DNA of 11,577 bases from an uncultured Solobacterium sp. GTDB lineage: Bacteria; Bacillota_I; Bacilli_A; Erysipelotrichales; Erysipelotrichaceae. The position numbers and the translations under genes are program-made. Where the stretch lies: positions 1 to 11,577 of the forward strand of contig CALBKL010000304.1 of NCBI GenBank assembly GCA_937895985.1, read 5' to 3'. The notes under the pieces were generated by a model, which was not told where the DNA came from, ran no database searches, and saw nothing but the letters and a program-made list of their open reading frames with translations. This document shows, piece after piece, positions 1-5,560 of this stretch (positions are counted from its first letter, which is position 1; each line of letters starts with the position of its first letter).

Positions 1-1
1 T

Positions 2-97
2 CATTTTGGTGTATGGCCACAAATTGTGATACTAGCTATCTCTCTAGTTACATTTCTGACTTTAGGATTACAAAGAAGAGGAAAAGAATTAAATTAG
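2..97 (+). CDS. C-terminal fragment of an unidentified membrane protein
   Basis: An open frame enters from the left edge and ends at a TAG at 95-97, giving 31 residues of the end of a protein. The visible part has a hydrophobic run of about 17 residues (IVILAISLVTFLTLGL region) followed by a positively charged tail, QRRGKELN. This is what the last transmembrane helix of an inner-membrane protein looks like, with the basic tail probably cytoplasmic. A hairpin terminator starts 14 nt after the stop codon, which supports this being a real gene end. The family cannot be identified from so short a piece, and no function is proposed. Confidence 0.6.
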   Translation, partial: HFGVWPQIVILAISLVTFLTLGLQRRGKELN

Positions 98-111
98 TAC
101 AATAAAATAAA

Positions 112-145
112 GAATAAAGGAAGTTTTGTTGAACTTCCTTTATTC
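112..145 (+). terminator. Hairpin terminator after the upstream membrane-protein gene
   Basis: A perfect 14-bp inverted repeat (arms 112-125 and 132-145, core AAAGGAAGTT/AACTTCCTTT) encloses a 6-nt loop. The plus-strand T-tract after the arm is weak (CATGATTTT). The left side is A-rich, so on the minus strand the hairpin is followed by a T-rich run and could also terminate there. It sits between the TAG at 95-97 and the A+T-rich region upstream of the first hydrolase, so it most likely isolates the two transcription units. Confidence 0.8.
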
Positions 146-363
146 ATGATTTTCCAAGAACTATATCGATTGATTGGAAGTGCAACTTATTTTTTGACGA
201 AAAAATTAAAAATATGGGAAAAAGTAACAAATTTCACATTTTTTACAATTTTTTTAATAAAATCAAAAAAATTTTTAAAAATTAAAAATGCGGAAAAATA
301 GCATAAAATAAGGATATTTAACACTTTTCGTAAATTTAAAACACGAAAAACACTTGAATATGA
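146..363. other. A+T-rich intergenic region upstream of the first hydrolase
   Basis: No credible gene is present. Between 181 and 300 only 19 of 120 bases are G or C, and the stretch is full of A- and T-tracts, including the perfect palindrome ATTTTTAAAAAT at 271-282. Such DNA upstream of a promoter can act as an UP element or as bent DNA. On the minus strand, three TGTNAM-like hexamers (TGTAAA 247-242, TGTGAA 238-233, TGTTAC 229-224) start exactly 9 bp apart, which may be a regulator site. A minus-strand frame through this region encodes only Phe/Ile/Lys-rich low-complexity sequence and is not accepted as a gene. Confidence 0.55.
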
Positions 364-393
364 TTGCAAATGAAATAGGAAAGTGGTTAGAAT
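364..393 (+). promoter_or_regulatory. Promoter of the first NlpC/P60 gene, predicted leaderless start
   Basis: The -35 box is TTGCAA (364-369), the spacer is 18 bp, and the -10 box is TAGAAT (388-393). The -10 box ends only 6 nt before the ATG at 400, so the usual transcription start would fall at or next to the A of the start codon. No Shine-Dalgarno sequence is correctly placed: the nearest AGGA, at 377-380, lies 19 nt from the ATG and inside the promoter spacer. The same geometry recurs upstream of the paralogue at 2161, which makes it unlikely to be chance. Confidence 0.6.
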
Positions 394-399
394 ACAGCC

Positions 400-2016
400 A
401 TGATGAAAAATACTATCAAAAAACAAATGGGAATGATTGTGACTGGTGCATTATCTGCAGTATTAGTTGCAGGTTCTGTATCAATAACACATGTAAAGGC
501 AGAAGAAACTGCCAATCCGTTCACAAGTAACGCACTACCAGTCATCACTGTAGATGCACAGGTAGAAGATCCTTATACAGCGATTAAGAACGAAGTTATC
601 AAGCAACGTGCTTTACTCGGTGGATATGATTTGAACTATATCTCACTTGATAAGAGTGTAGCTGATATTACTGGTTTTGATCGAAACGCAACAGGTATTC
701 AAACTGTTACAGTAAAAGTCAACTTAGCAAGTACAGGGGATAAGGAGGTTGAAAAGAGGCTTGGATACTCCTTTGTACAGAAGGTTGTTGTTAAACTGAA
801 ACAAGACAGTGCACCTGTAGTACAACTTAAGAGCGATTCCGTTACAGTAAATAACGGCGATACATTCAACGCTTCTAGTTATATTTCCTATATTAATGAT
901 GATTCTGGTATCTTACCTGTATTATCAGTAAGTGGCGAAGTAAATATGGATAAAGATGGCGAGTATCCAGTAACTTATACAGTTTCTGATACAGCTGGTC
1001 ATACTTCAACTGCAGTATTAACTGTTACTGTAAAGACTCCTGTCGAAGTAGCAGTGGCGAAACAAGCTGAAGCAGAAACAAAAGCAGCTGAAGTTACAGC
1101 TCAACTTGAGGCTGTAAAGGCATTGACAGATTCAACTACAAGCACAACAACTGATGCAGCTACAACTGCTACTACAAATAGTTTGGAAACACAGTTAGCT
1201 GAACTTCAGAAGGAAATTGATTCCATTAAGGAAATTGGTAATAACGCAAATGCTGCAGTGGGTAATAACGAGACAATCGATGTTCCTGCTACACCAGCAG
1301 TTACAGAGACACCTGCAACTGTTGAAACACCTGCAGTAGAAACTCCAGCAGCTACAACAGTTACTGAGACACCTGTTGCTACACCTGCAGCACCATCTGT
1401 AGTAGAGACTCCAGTAGTTACACCTACACCAGTTCCTACTCCAACAAAGACAATGTATCCTAATGTACGTCTTAATGTTCGTACAGCTCCAAGTACATCA
1501 GGTTCAATTATTACAACATTAAATGTTAACGATCCTGTTTATTGTACAGATACAGTTTCTAACGGATGGCAAGAAATCGTAATCAACGGACAAGTTGGTT
1601 GGGTATATGCACAATATATTCAAAGTGAACAGTATGTAGCTCCAACTCCACAATATGGACAGTATGGTGCATATACTGATGCAATTAACCTTGCATTATC
1701 ATTCGTAGGTAACACACCATATGTATGGGGTGGTGCATCTCCATCTGGATTTGACTGCTCAGGTCTTGTTAAGTACTGCTATGGTATTTCACAAAGAACT
1801 ACATATACACAGCAGACATTAGGAACACACCGCTATGACGTATGGAATGCTCCAGCAGGTGCTCTATACTTCTGGGGTTCTGAATCTGCACCTTACCACG
1901 TAGCTATTGCTCTTGGTGGAGGTCAAACAGTACAGGCAATGAACGAAAATGATGGTATTCAGGTCATTGGTATTACATACTTCATGCCTTCCTACTATGT
2001 AATTATCGGACAATAA
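400..2016 (+). CDS. Secreted NlpC/P60 peptidoglycan hydrolase with Ig-like and SH3b domains
   Basis: This is a 538-residue exported cell-wall hydrolase, probably a D-glutamyl-type endopeptidase that cuts peptide stems. Residues 1-34 form a Sec signal peptide (KNTIKKQ, hydrophobic core, cleavage after VKA). An N-terminal beta-rich module (about 46-137) follows, then an Ig-like domain of DUF5011/Cry22-like type (138-213, ending DGEYPVTYTVSDTAG). Next come two helical segments (214-241 and 265-283) around a Thr/Ser-rich stretch, and a Pro/Thr linker with ETPA-like repeats (about 294-350). An SH3b domain (352-408, RLNVRTAPS) probably binds the wall. The NlpC/P60 domain (427-538) has Cys453 (FDCSG) and His500 (YHVAIALG). 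The third catalytic position, 12 residues after the His, is Gln512, where the paralogue has His. The usual PGD motif reads AGA. There is no LPXTG anchor. The ATG at 400 is chosen because it gives the signal peptide and sits at the promoter; the ATG at 403 is an alternative. Substrate specificity is inferred from the family. Confidence 0.9.
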   Translation: MMKNTIKKQMGMIVTGALSAVLVAGSVSITHVKAEETANPFTSNALPVITVDAQVEDPYTAIKNEVIKQRALLGGYDLNYISLDKSVADITGFDRNATGIQTVTVKVNLASTGDKEVEKRLGYSFVQKVVVKLKQDSAPVVQLKSDSVTVNNGDTFNASSYISYINDDSGILPVLSVSGEVNMDKDGEYPVTYTVSDTAGHTSTAVLTVTVKTPVEVAVAKQAEAETKAAEVTAQLEAVKALTDSTTSTTTDAATTATTNSLETQLAELQKEIDSIKEIGNNANAAVGNNETIDVPATPAVTETPATVETPAVETPAATTVTETPVATPAAPSVVETPVVTPTPVPTPTKTMYPNVRLNVRTAPSTSGSIITTLNVNDPVYCTDTVSNGWQEIVINGQVGWVYAQYIQSEQYVAPTPQYGQYGAYTDAINLALSFVGNTPYVWGGASPSGFDCSGLVKYCYGISQRTTYTQQTLGTHRYDVWNAPAGALYFWGSESAPYHVAIALGGGQTVQAMNENDGIQVIGITYFMPSYYVIIGQ

Positions 2017-2042
2017 GACTCCTGAAAAGGAGTTTTATTTTT
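2014..2042 (+). terminator. Rho-independent terminator of the first NlpC/P60 gene
   Basis: The core stem ACTCCT (2018-2023) / AGGAGT (2028-2033) closes on a GAAA tetraloop. The pairing can extend outward through a G-U pair into the TAA stop codon (2014-2016 with 2035-2037), for about 10 bp in all. A T-rich run (TTTATTTTT, 2034-2042) follows. This makes the hydrolase an independent transcription unit, so the paralogue needs its own promoter. Confidence 0.85.
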
Positions 2043-2051
2043 GCAAAAAAT

Positions 2052-2110
2052 TGTGAAAAAATACCTAAAAATGCTATAGTTTTTTGAAAAACTTGTGAAA
2101 TTGTGTGAAA
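2052..2110 (+). promoter_or_regulatory. TGTGAAA repeats upstream of the second NlpC/P60 gene
   Basis: Three copies of TGTGAAA lie at 2052-2058, 2094-2100 and 2104-2110. The last two start exactly 10 bp apart, one helical turn, and end 14 bp before the -35 box, a suitable place for an activator. The hexamers resemble half-sites of the WalR (YycF) cell-wall regulator (TGTWAH pairs 11 bp apart), but neither the spacing nor the fourth base fits exactly. A weaker alternative promoter (TTGTGA 2051-2056, 18 bp, extended TGCTATAGT 2072-2080) overlaps the first copy. The binding role is inference. Confidence 0.35.
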
Positions 2111-2124
2111 TGTGGTCCAAAAAG

Positions 2125-2154
2125 TTGCATAATTAGCACGAAAAAAAGTAAAAT
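2125..2154 (+). promoter_or_regulatory. Promoter of the second NlpC/P60 gene, predicted leaderless start
   Basis: TTGCAT (2125-2130), an 18-bp A-rich spacer and TAAAAT (2149-2154) form a near-consensus housekeeping promoter. The -10 box ends 6 nt before the ATG at 2161, so transcription should start at about the first base of the start codon. There is no AGGAG-like sequence in the 25 nt before the ATG. Spacer length and distance to the ATG are identical to those at 364-399. Confidence 0.65.
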
Positions 2155-2160
2155 AGAGTC

Positions 2161-3312
2161 ATGGTAAAAAATAAATTAAACAAAAAACTCGGTAGAGTAG
2201 GTGCTGGATTATTATCCGCATTACTCATCGCCGGTACATATTCAACAAAAACAGTATATGCAGATGACAACAAAGTTACTACAGTTGAAAAGGAAAACAC
2301 ATTACCAGTTATTGAAGTAAGTCAGCAGGATTTAAATCCTCTTGATACTATCAAGAGCTTGGTGATTCAAGAAAGAGCTGCTTTTGACGGAACATATGAT
2401 CTTACAAATATCTCAATCGAGAAGAGTGTTGCGGATATTGAAGGATTCAATCGTTCTGTAACAGGTATCCAAACAGTTACTGTTAAGGTTACACTTGCAA
2501 GTACTGGTGATATTGAAGCTCAAAAGACTTTAGGGTATTCCTTTATTCAGAAAGCCGTTGTAAATGTTGTCAATAGTACAGCACCTGTCATCAAGTTGAA
2601 GAATTCATCTGTTGTTGTAAATAACGGTGATACATTTAATGCTTCTAGTTATATTTCTTATATCAATGACGACTCAGGTATCCTTCCTGTATTAACAGTG
2701 GAAGGTTCTGTGGATATGAATACAGATGGTGATTATCCAGTAACATATACAGTTGTTGATACTGCAGGTAACAAGTCAACAGCGACTATGACTGTGACTG
2801 TTCGTACTCCTCAAGAAGTTGTCGACGCAAGAATTGCGGAAGAAGAACGTCAAAGAGAAGAAGCTGAAAGATTAGCTGCTGAAGAAGCTGCTAGAAATCT
2901 ACAAGCTGCTGCAGCTGCTGTTAGATCGATTACATCTACTTATGATGCTTCTAAGTACGATTCTAGCCTATATGCTGGTGGTATCGCTGCTGCGTTATCT
3001 CTTGTTGGTACTCCATATCAATGGGGTGGTACAACTCCAGCAGGATTTGACTGCTCTGGTTTAGTTCAATATTGTTATGGTTTAGGTGCTCGTACAACAT
3101 ATGCTCAACAAGCACTCGGTACTCACCAATATGATGTTTGGAACGCTCCAGCTGGTGCACTCTACTTCTATGGTTCTGATTCAGCTCCATATCATGTCGG
3201 TATCGCACTTGGTAATGGAACAATGGTTCATGCCGCTACATATGGTATTGGTGTAACAGTTCAAGATATCTCTGGTTACTTACCATCCTATTACGTAGTG
3301 CCAGGACAATAA
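2161..3312 (+). CDS. Secreted NlpC/P60 peptidoglycan hydrolase, paralogue without SH3b
   Basis: This 383-residue paralogue of the preceding protein is also predicted to be exported and to cleave peptidoglycan stem peptides. Residues 1-34 are a Sec signal peptide (basic start, hydrophobic core, cleavage after VYA, the same position as in the paralogue). The N-terminal module (about 48-140) and the Ig-like domain (141-216) follow the paralogue closely, including 26 identical residues in a row. A charged Glu/Ala/Arg-rich segment (about 217-258, EEERQREEAERLAAEE) is a probable coiled coil or stalk. The NlpC/P60 domain (about 273-383) has the complete set Cys298 (FDCSG), His345 (YHVGIALG) and His357. 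Unlike its neighbour it has no Pro/Thr linker and no SH3b, so wall attachment would have to come from the Ig-like or N-terminal part. The pair looks like a tandem duplication followed by domain gain or loss. The start rests on the signal peptide and promoter position, as no Shine-Dalgarno site is visible. Confidence 0.9.
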   Translation: MVKNKLNKKLGRVGAGLLSALLIAGTYSTKTVYADDNKVTTVEKENTLPVIEVSQQDLNPLDTIKSLVIQERAAFDGTYDLTNISIEKSVADIEGFNRSVTGIQTVTVKVTLASTGDIEAQKTLGYSFIQKAVVNVVNSTAPVIKLKNSSVVVNNGDTFNASSYISYINDDSGILPVLTVEGSVDMNTDGDYPVTYTVVDTAGNKSTATMTVTVRTPQEVVDARIAEEERQREEAERLAAEEAARNLQAAAAAVRSITSTYDASKYDSSLYAGGIAAALSLVGTPYQWGGTTPAGFDCSGLVQYCYGLGARTTYAQQALGTHQYDVWNAPAGALYFYGSDSAPYHVGIALGNGTMVHAATYGIGVTVQDISGYLPSYYVVPGQ

Positions 3313-3322
3313 AATGATGTTT

Positions 3323-3349
3323 AAGACTCACTGATGTGAGTCTTTTTTT
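3323..3349 (+). terminator. Rho-independent terminator of the second NlpC/P60 gene
   Basis: A perfect 9-bp stem, AAGACTCAC (3323-3331) and GTGAGTCTT (3336-3344), has a 4-nt loop and runs into seven consecutive T residues (3343-3349). It starts 10 nt after the stop codon and is a textbook intrinsic terminator on the plus strand. Confidence 0.95.
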
Positions 3350-3360
3350 GGCTTATTGGG

Positions 3361-3385
3361 AAAAGAAAAAGTCCTTTCGGACTTT
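3361..3385 (-). terminator. Rho-independent terminator of the rRNA methyltransferase gene
   Basis: Read on the minus strand, AAAGTCC (3385-3379), a GAAA tetraloop and GGACTTT (3374-3368) form a 7-bp hairpin followed by a T-rich run (TTCTTTT). The stem begins inside the TAA stop codon (3386-3384). With the plus-strand terminator at 3323-3349 it separates the two convergent genes. Confidence 0.85.
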
Positions 3386-4589
3386 ATAGAATTTGGAATA
3401 TGAAATACTTTAGATAACTTGTTTCGTCCATCGTCCAAAGGATAGGGTGGTCAGGATTTTGTTGGGTAACAGAAATCTGACGTAGTGTAACTCCACATTC
3501 CTTGGCACTTTCAAGCAACATTTGCTCAAAGAGTTTTGTTTCCATGAATCTTGAACATGAACAAGTAATCAAATAACCACCATTGCGTAATACATTCATA
3601 GCTTTCATGTTAATGTTTTTATATCCATAGTAGGCACTGTTCACTGTCTTACGAGATTTTGTGAATGCTGGTGGGTCTAAGACGATAATATCAAACTCGT
3701 TATCTTTGAGATTTTCAAGATAGTCGAATACATCGGCTTGAACAAATTGAATTTTATCTTCAAGGTGATTAAGTTTGGCGTTTTGGTAGCCTTGTTGTAA
3801 GGCAACGTTTGAAACATCGACAGCAGTGACTGCTTTTGCATTACCATAGGCTGCATTTAACGCAAAGCCACCGGTATGGCTAAAACAATCGAGTACACGT
3901 TTATCACGTGCGATATTACGTAATAATACACGATTTGATTTTTGGTCTAAGAAGTAACCCGTTTTTTGACCATTTTCAATATCTACCTGGAGTTGAATGC
4001 CATTTTCATTGATAATCGTCTGTGGAGATATATGATTTGGATTGTAGAAAAAACCTTTGTAGGTTGGTAATCCTTCTTTTTCTCTGACTTTGATATCGTT
4101 ACGTTCATAGATAGCCTGGATGATGTGATCGTTTTCTTCGAATACTTCTAGTAAGATATCGTAAATCATCTGTTTGTGTTGTTCCATACCAGTATTCGAG
4201 ATTTGTGTCACTAAGATATCGTTATAACAATCTACAACAAGACCTGGTAATAAATCAGCTTCACCAAATACATAACGACAATTGGACAAGTTATTTGGTT
4301 CTACTGTCTTACGATAGTCATACGCAAAGCGAATACGTTTTTCAAAGAATGCTTGATCAATGGTTTCTGATTCATCTTTAGTTAAGATACGACAAGTGAT
4401 ATGACTGATAGGAGAGTAGAAACCTGTACCGTAGTAAGTTCCATCGTTAGAGATGATATTAACGATACCACCATCAGGAATCTTTTCATCTGCTTGTACT
4501 AAGTTATTGCGATACATCCACATTTGACCTTTTTGAAGCCAAGTTTCTCCCTCGTTAGAGATTGTGATAGTAGGATAGTTATTTTTCAT
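3384..4589 (-). CDS. rlmI: Class I SAM-dependent rRNA (cytosine-C5) methyltransferase, RlmI family
   Basis: This 401-residue cytoplasmic enzyme is of the RlmI/YwbD type (COG1092). In E. coli, RlmI makes m5C1962 in 23S rRNA; the same target is inferred here. A PUA-like RNA-binding domain occupies about 5-75, followed by a linker domain containing FGEADLLPGLVVD (108-120) and the family motif GQKTGYFLDQ (207-216). The Rossmann methyltransferase fold then shows the SAM-binding motif DCFSHTGGF (234-242), an acidic strand end at AVDVS (256-260), catalytic-loop DPPAF (305-309) and TCSCS (342-346), whose cysteines fit an m5C mechanism. Length is normal for the family. The start is supported by GAGG 7 nt upstream of the ATG. 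The gene is monocistronic: convergent with the hydrolase and divergent from radC. The exact nucleotide methylated cannot be proven from sequence. Confidence 0.9.
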   Translation of the reverse strand: MKNNYPTITISNEGETWLQKGQMWMYRNNLVQADEKIPDGGIVNIISNDGTYYGTGFYSPISHITCRILTKDESETIDQAFFEKRIRFAYDYRKTVEPNNLSNCRYVFGEADLLPGLVVDCYNDILVTQISNTGMEQHKQMIYDILLEVFEENDHIIQAIYERNDIKVREKEGLPTYKGFFYNPNHISPQTIINENGIQLQVDIENGQKTGYFLDQKSNRVLLRNIARDKRVLDCFSHTGGFALNAAYGNAKAVTAVDVSNVALQQGYQNAKLNHLEDKIQFVQADVFDYLENLKDNEFDIIVLDPPAFTKSRKTVNSAYYGYKNINMKAMNVLRNGGYLITCSCSRFMETKLFEQMLLESAKECGVTLRQISVTQQNPDHPILWTMDETSYLKYFIFQIL

Positions 4590-4691
4590 AGGTATACCTC
4601 GGCATAATGATAAACGATATTATGCCAATTTACTAATCTTTCCATGGAATTTTTGGAATGATTTGTAATAAAGAGTAGGAGGTTTTGAGAA
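4590..4691. promoter_or_regulatory. Divergent intergenic region with inverted repeats (rlmI / radC)
   Basis: These 102 nt must hold the start signals of both divergent genes. The clearest structures are GGCATAAT (4601-4608) / ATTATGCC (4619-4626), a perfect 8-bp inverted repeat with a 10-nt gap, and two perfect 10-bp palindromes, AGGTATACCT (4590-4599) and TTCCATGGAA (4640-4649). On the minus strand the 8-bp repeat ends next to the GAGG ribosome site of rlmI, so it could be an operator or an mRNA hairpin affecting translation. I could not assign -35/-10 boxes with confidence on either strand. Confidence 0.45.
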
Positions 4692-5411
4692 ATGATTATT
4701 CGTGAAATGCCGAGTACAGAACGACCACGGGATAAGGGTCTAAGATATGGTGTAAGGTCTCTTAGCTCAAGAGAGTTACTTGCATTAATATTACGCACTG
4801 GTTCACAAGGAGAGTCTGTTTTAACAATGGCAGATAATTTATTACAGATGTCGAAGGGGATTAAGGGGCTCGTACGTATGTCCAATGAAGAACTGTGTAA
4901 AATCAAAGGAATTAGTAAGGTAAAGGCTCTACAATTGCAAGCCATCTTTGAAATTAGTCGAAGAGCATCTTTAGAAACTGCTTATGAAGAGGAAATTATC
5001 GATAATCCAGAGCGAATTATCGATTGGCTAAGAAATGAAATTGGTACAGGTAGCCAAGAAAAGTTTTTGGTTGTTTATCTAAATACTGCACATCGCATTA
5101 TCTCCGCAAAGACATTATTTGTAGGAACGATTAACGCAAGTGCGGTATATCCCCGTGAAATCTTTAAAGAAGCTTTACTAATTGGTAGTACAGATATTAT
5201 GCTGGCACACAATCATCCTAGCGGTGTATTAACACCGAGTACACAGGATCTGGTAGTGACAGGAAAGCTAATGGAATGTGGCAAACTCATGGGTGTAAGA
5301 GTGTTGGACCATTTAATCGTTTCCCAGACAAGTTTTCTAAGTTTTGCTAGAGAAGAACTCTTTGAAACTTGTATGGAAGCTTACCAATGTGCACATGGAA
5401 TCACAACCTAA
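4692..5411 (+). CDS. radC: RadC / UPF0758 family JAB-domain protein
   Basis: A 239-residue RadC-family protein, full length for the family. The N-terminal part carries the usual ERPRDKG and LSSRELLALILRTG segments (10-37) and a helix-hairpin-helix-like stretch (about 65-90, IKGISKVKALQLQA), typical of DNA contact. The C-terminal JAB/MPN metalloprotease-like domain has the metal motif HNHPSG (173-178) with Asp186 as the further ligand, and Glu160 in PREIFKEAL. The family was named after an E. coli radiation-sensitivity locus, but a repair role has been questioned and its biochemical function is unsettled. The ATG is fixed by a perfect AGGAGG at 4677-4682 with a 9-nt spacer. The gene lies between a divergent methyltransferase and the polA operon, with a 149-nt gap after it and no obvious terminator, so some read-through into polA is possible. 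Confidence 0.93.
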   Translation: MIIREMPSTERPRDKGLRYGVRSLSSRELLALILRTGSQGESVLTMADNLLQMSKGIKGLVRMSNEELCKIKGISKVKALQLQAIFEISRRASLETAYEEEIIDNPERIIDWLRNEIGTGSQEKFLVVYLNTAHRIISAKTLFVGTINASAVYPREIFKEALLIGSTDIMLAHNHPSGVLTPSTQDLVVTGKLMECGKLMGVRVLDHLIVSQTSFLSFAREELFETCMEAYQCAHGITT

Positions 5412-5459
5412 TACATGATAAAATATTAAAGATACTTTGAAGGGTAAATAGGAGTCATA

Positions 5460-5490
5460 TTGCGGTATGAAAACCAAAATAGACTATAAT
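5460..5490 (+). promoter_or_regulatory. Promoter of the polA-mutM-coaE-dnaB-dnaI operon
   Basis: A consensus -10 box TATAAT (5485-5490) lies 70 nt before the polA ATG. The best -35 candidate is TTGCGG (5460-5465) at a long 19-bp spacing, so the -35 assignment is less certain. Transcription from about 5497 would give a leader of roughly 64 nt, with no strong riboswitch-like or attenuator structure that I can see. No other promoter or terminator is evident further down the cluster. Confidence 0.55.
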
Positions 5491-5547
5491 AAAAGAAAGT
5501 CTTTTGCGACGATTGTTAAGAAGAAATAAACCTGATTTTACACAGGT

Positions 5548-5552
5548 AGGAG
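5548..5552 (+). promoter_or_regulatory. Ribosome binding site that sets the polA start
   Basis: AGGAG followed by an 8-nt spacer precedes the ATG at 5561. The reading frame is open upstream to a TTG at 5504, but that start has no ribosome site and would add 19 residues not seen in DNA polymerase I. Starting at 5561 gives the canonical MKKLLLTDGNSMLFRAYY beginning. Confidence 0.85.
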
Positions 5553-5560
5553 AATATAAA

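Noticed and set aside
187..426. Minus-strand reading frame of 79 codons over the A+T-rich intergenic region
   Set aside because: The predicted protein is Phe/Ile/Lys-rich low-complexity sequence, has no ribosome site, and overlaps the promoter and start of the first hydrolase.
1279..1446. Pro/Thr-rich repeats considered as a DNA repeat array
   Set aside because: They are degenerate codon-level repeats of ETPA-like units in a protein linker, not a separate repeat element or CRISPR; there are no constant repeat and spacer lengths.
2963..3223. Minus-strand frame opposite the second NlpC/P60 domain
   Set aside because: It is a shadow of the conserved catalytic domain; its His/Gln/Tyr-rich product comes from reverse reading of the plus-strand codons.
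4586..4945. Minus-strand frame overlapping the rlmI start by 4 nt, as in a coupled gene pair
   Set aside because: It lies antisense to well-conserved radC sequence, and its protein shows no family pattern. The ATGA overlap is coincidental.
5460..5489. Possible 9-residue leader peptide (TTG start after AGGAG) upstream of polA
   Set aside because: It lies within the predicted polA promoter, ends inside the -10 box, and would not be on the polA transcript. No attenuator hairpin follows.
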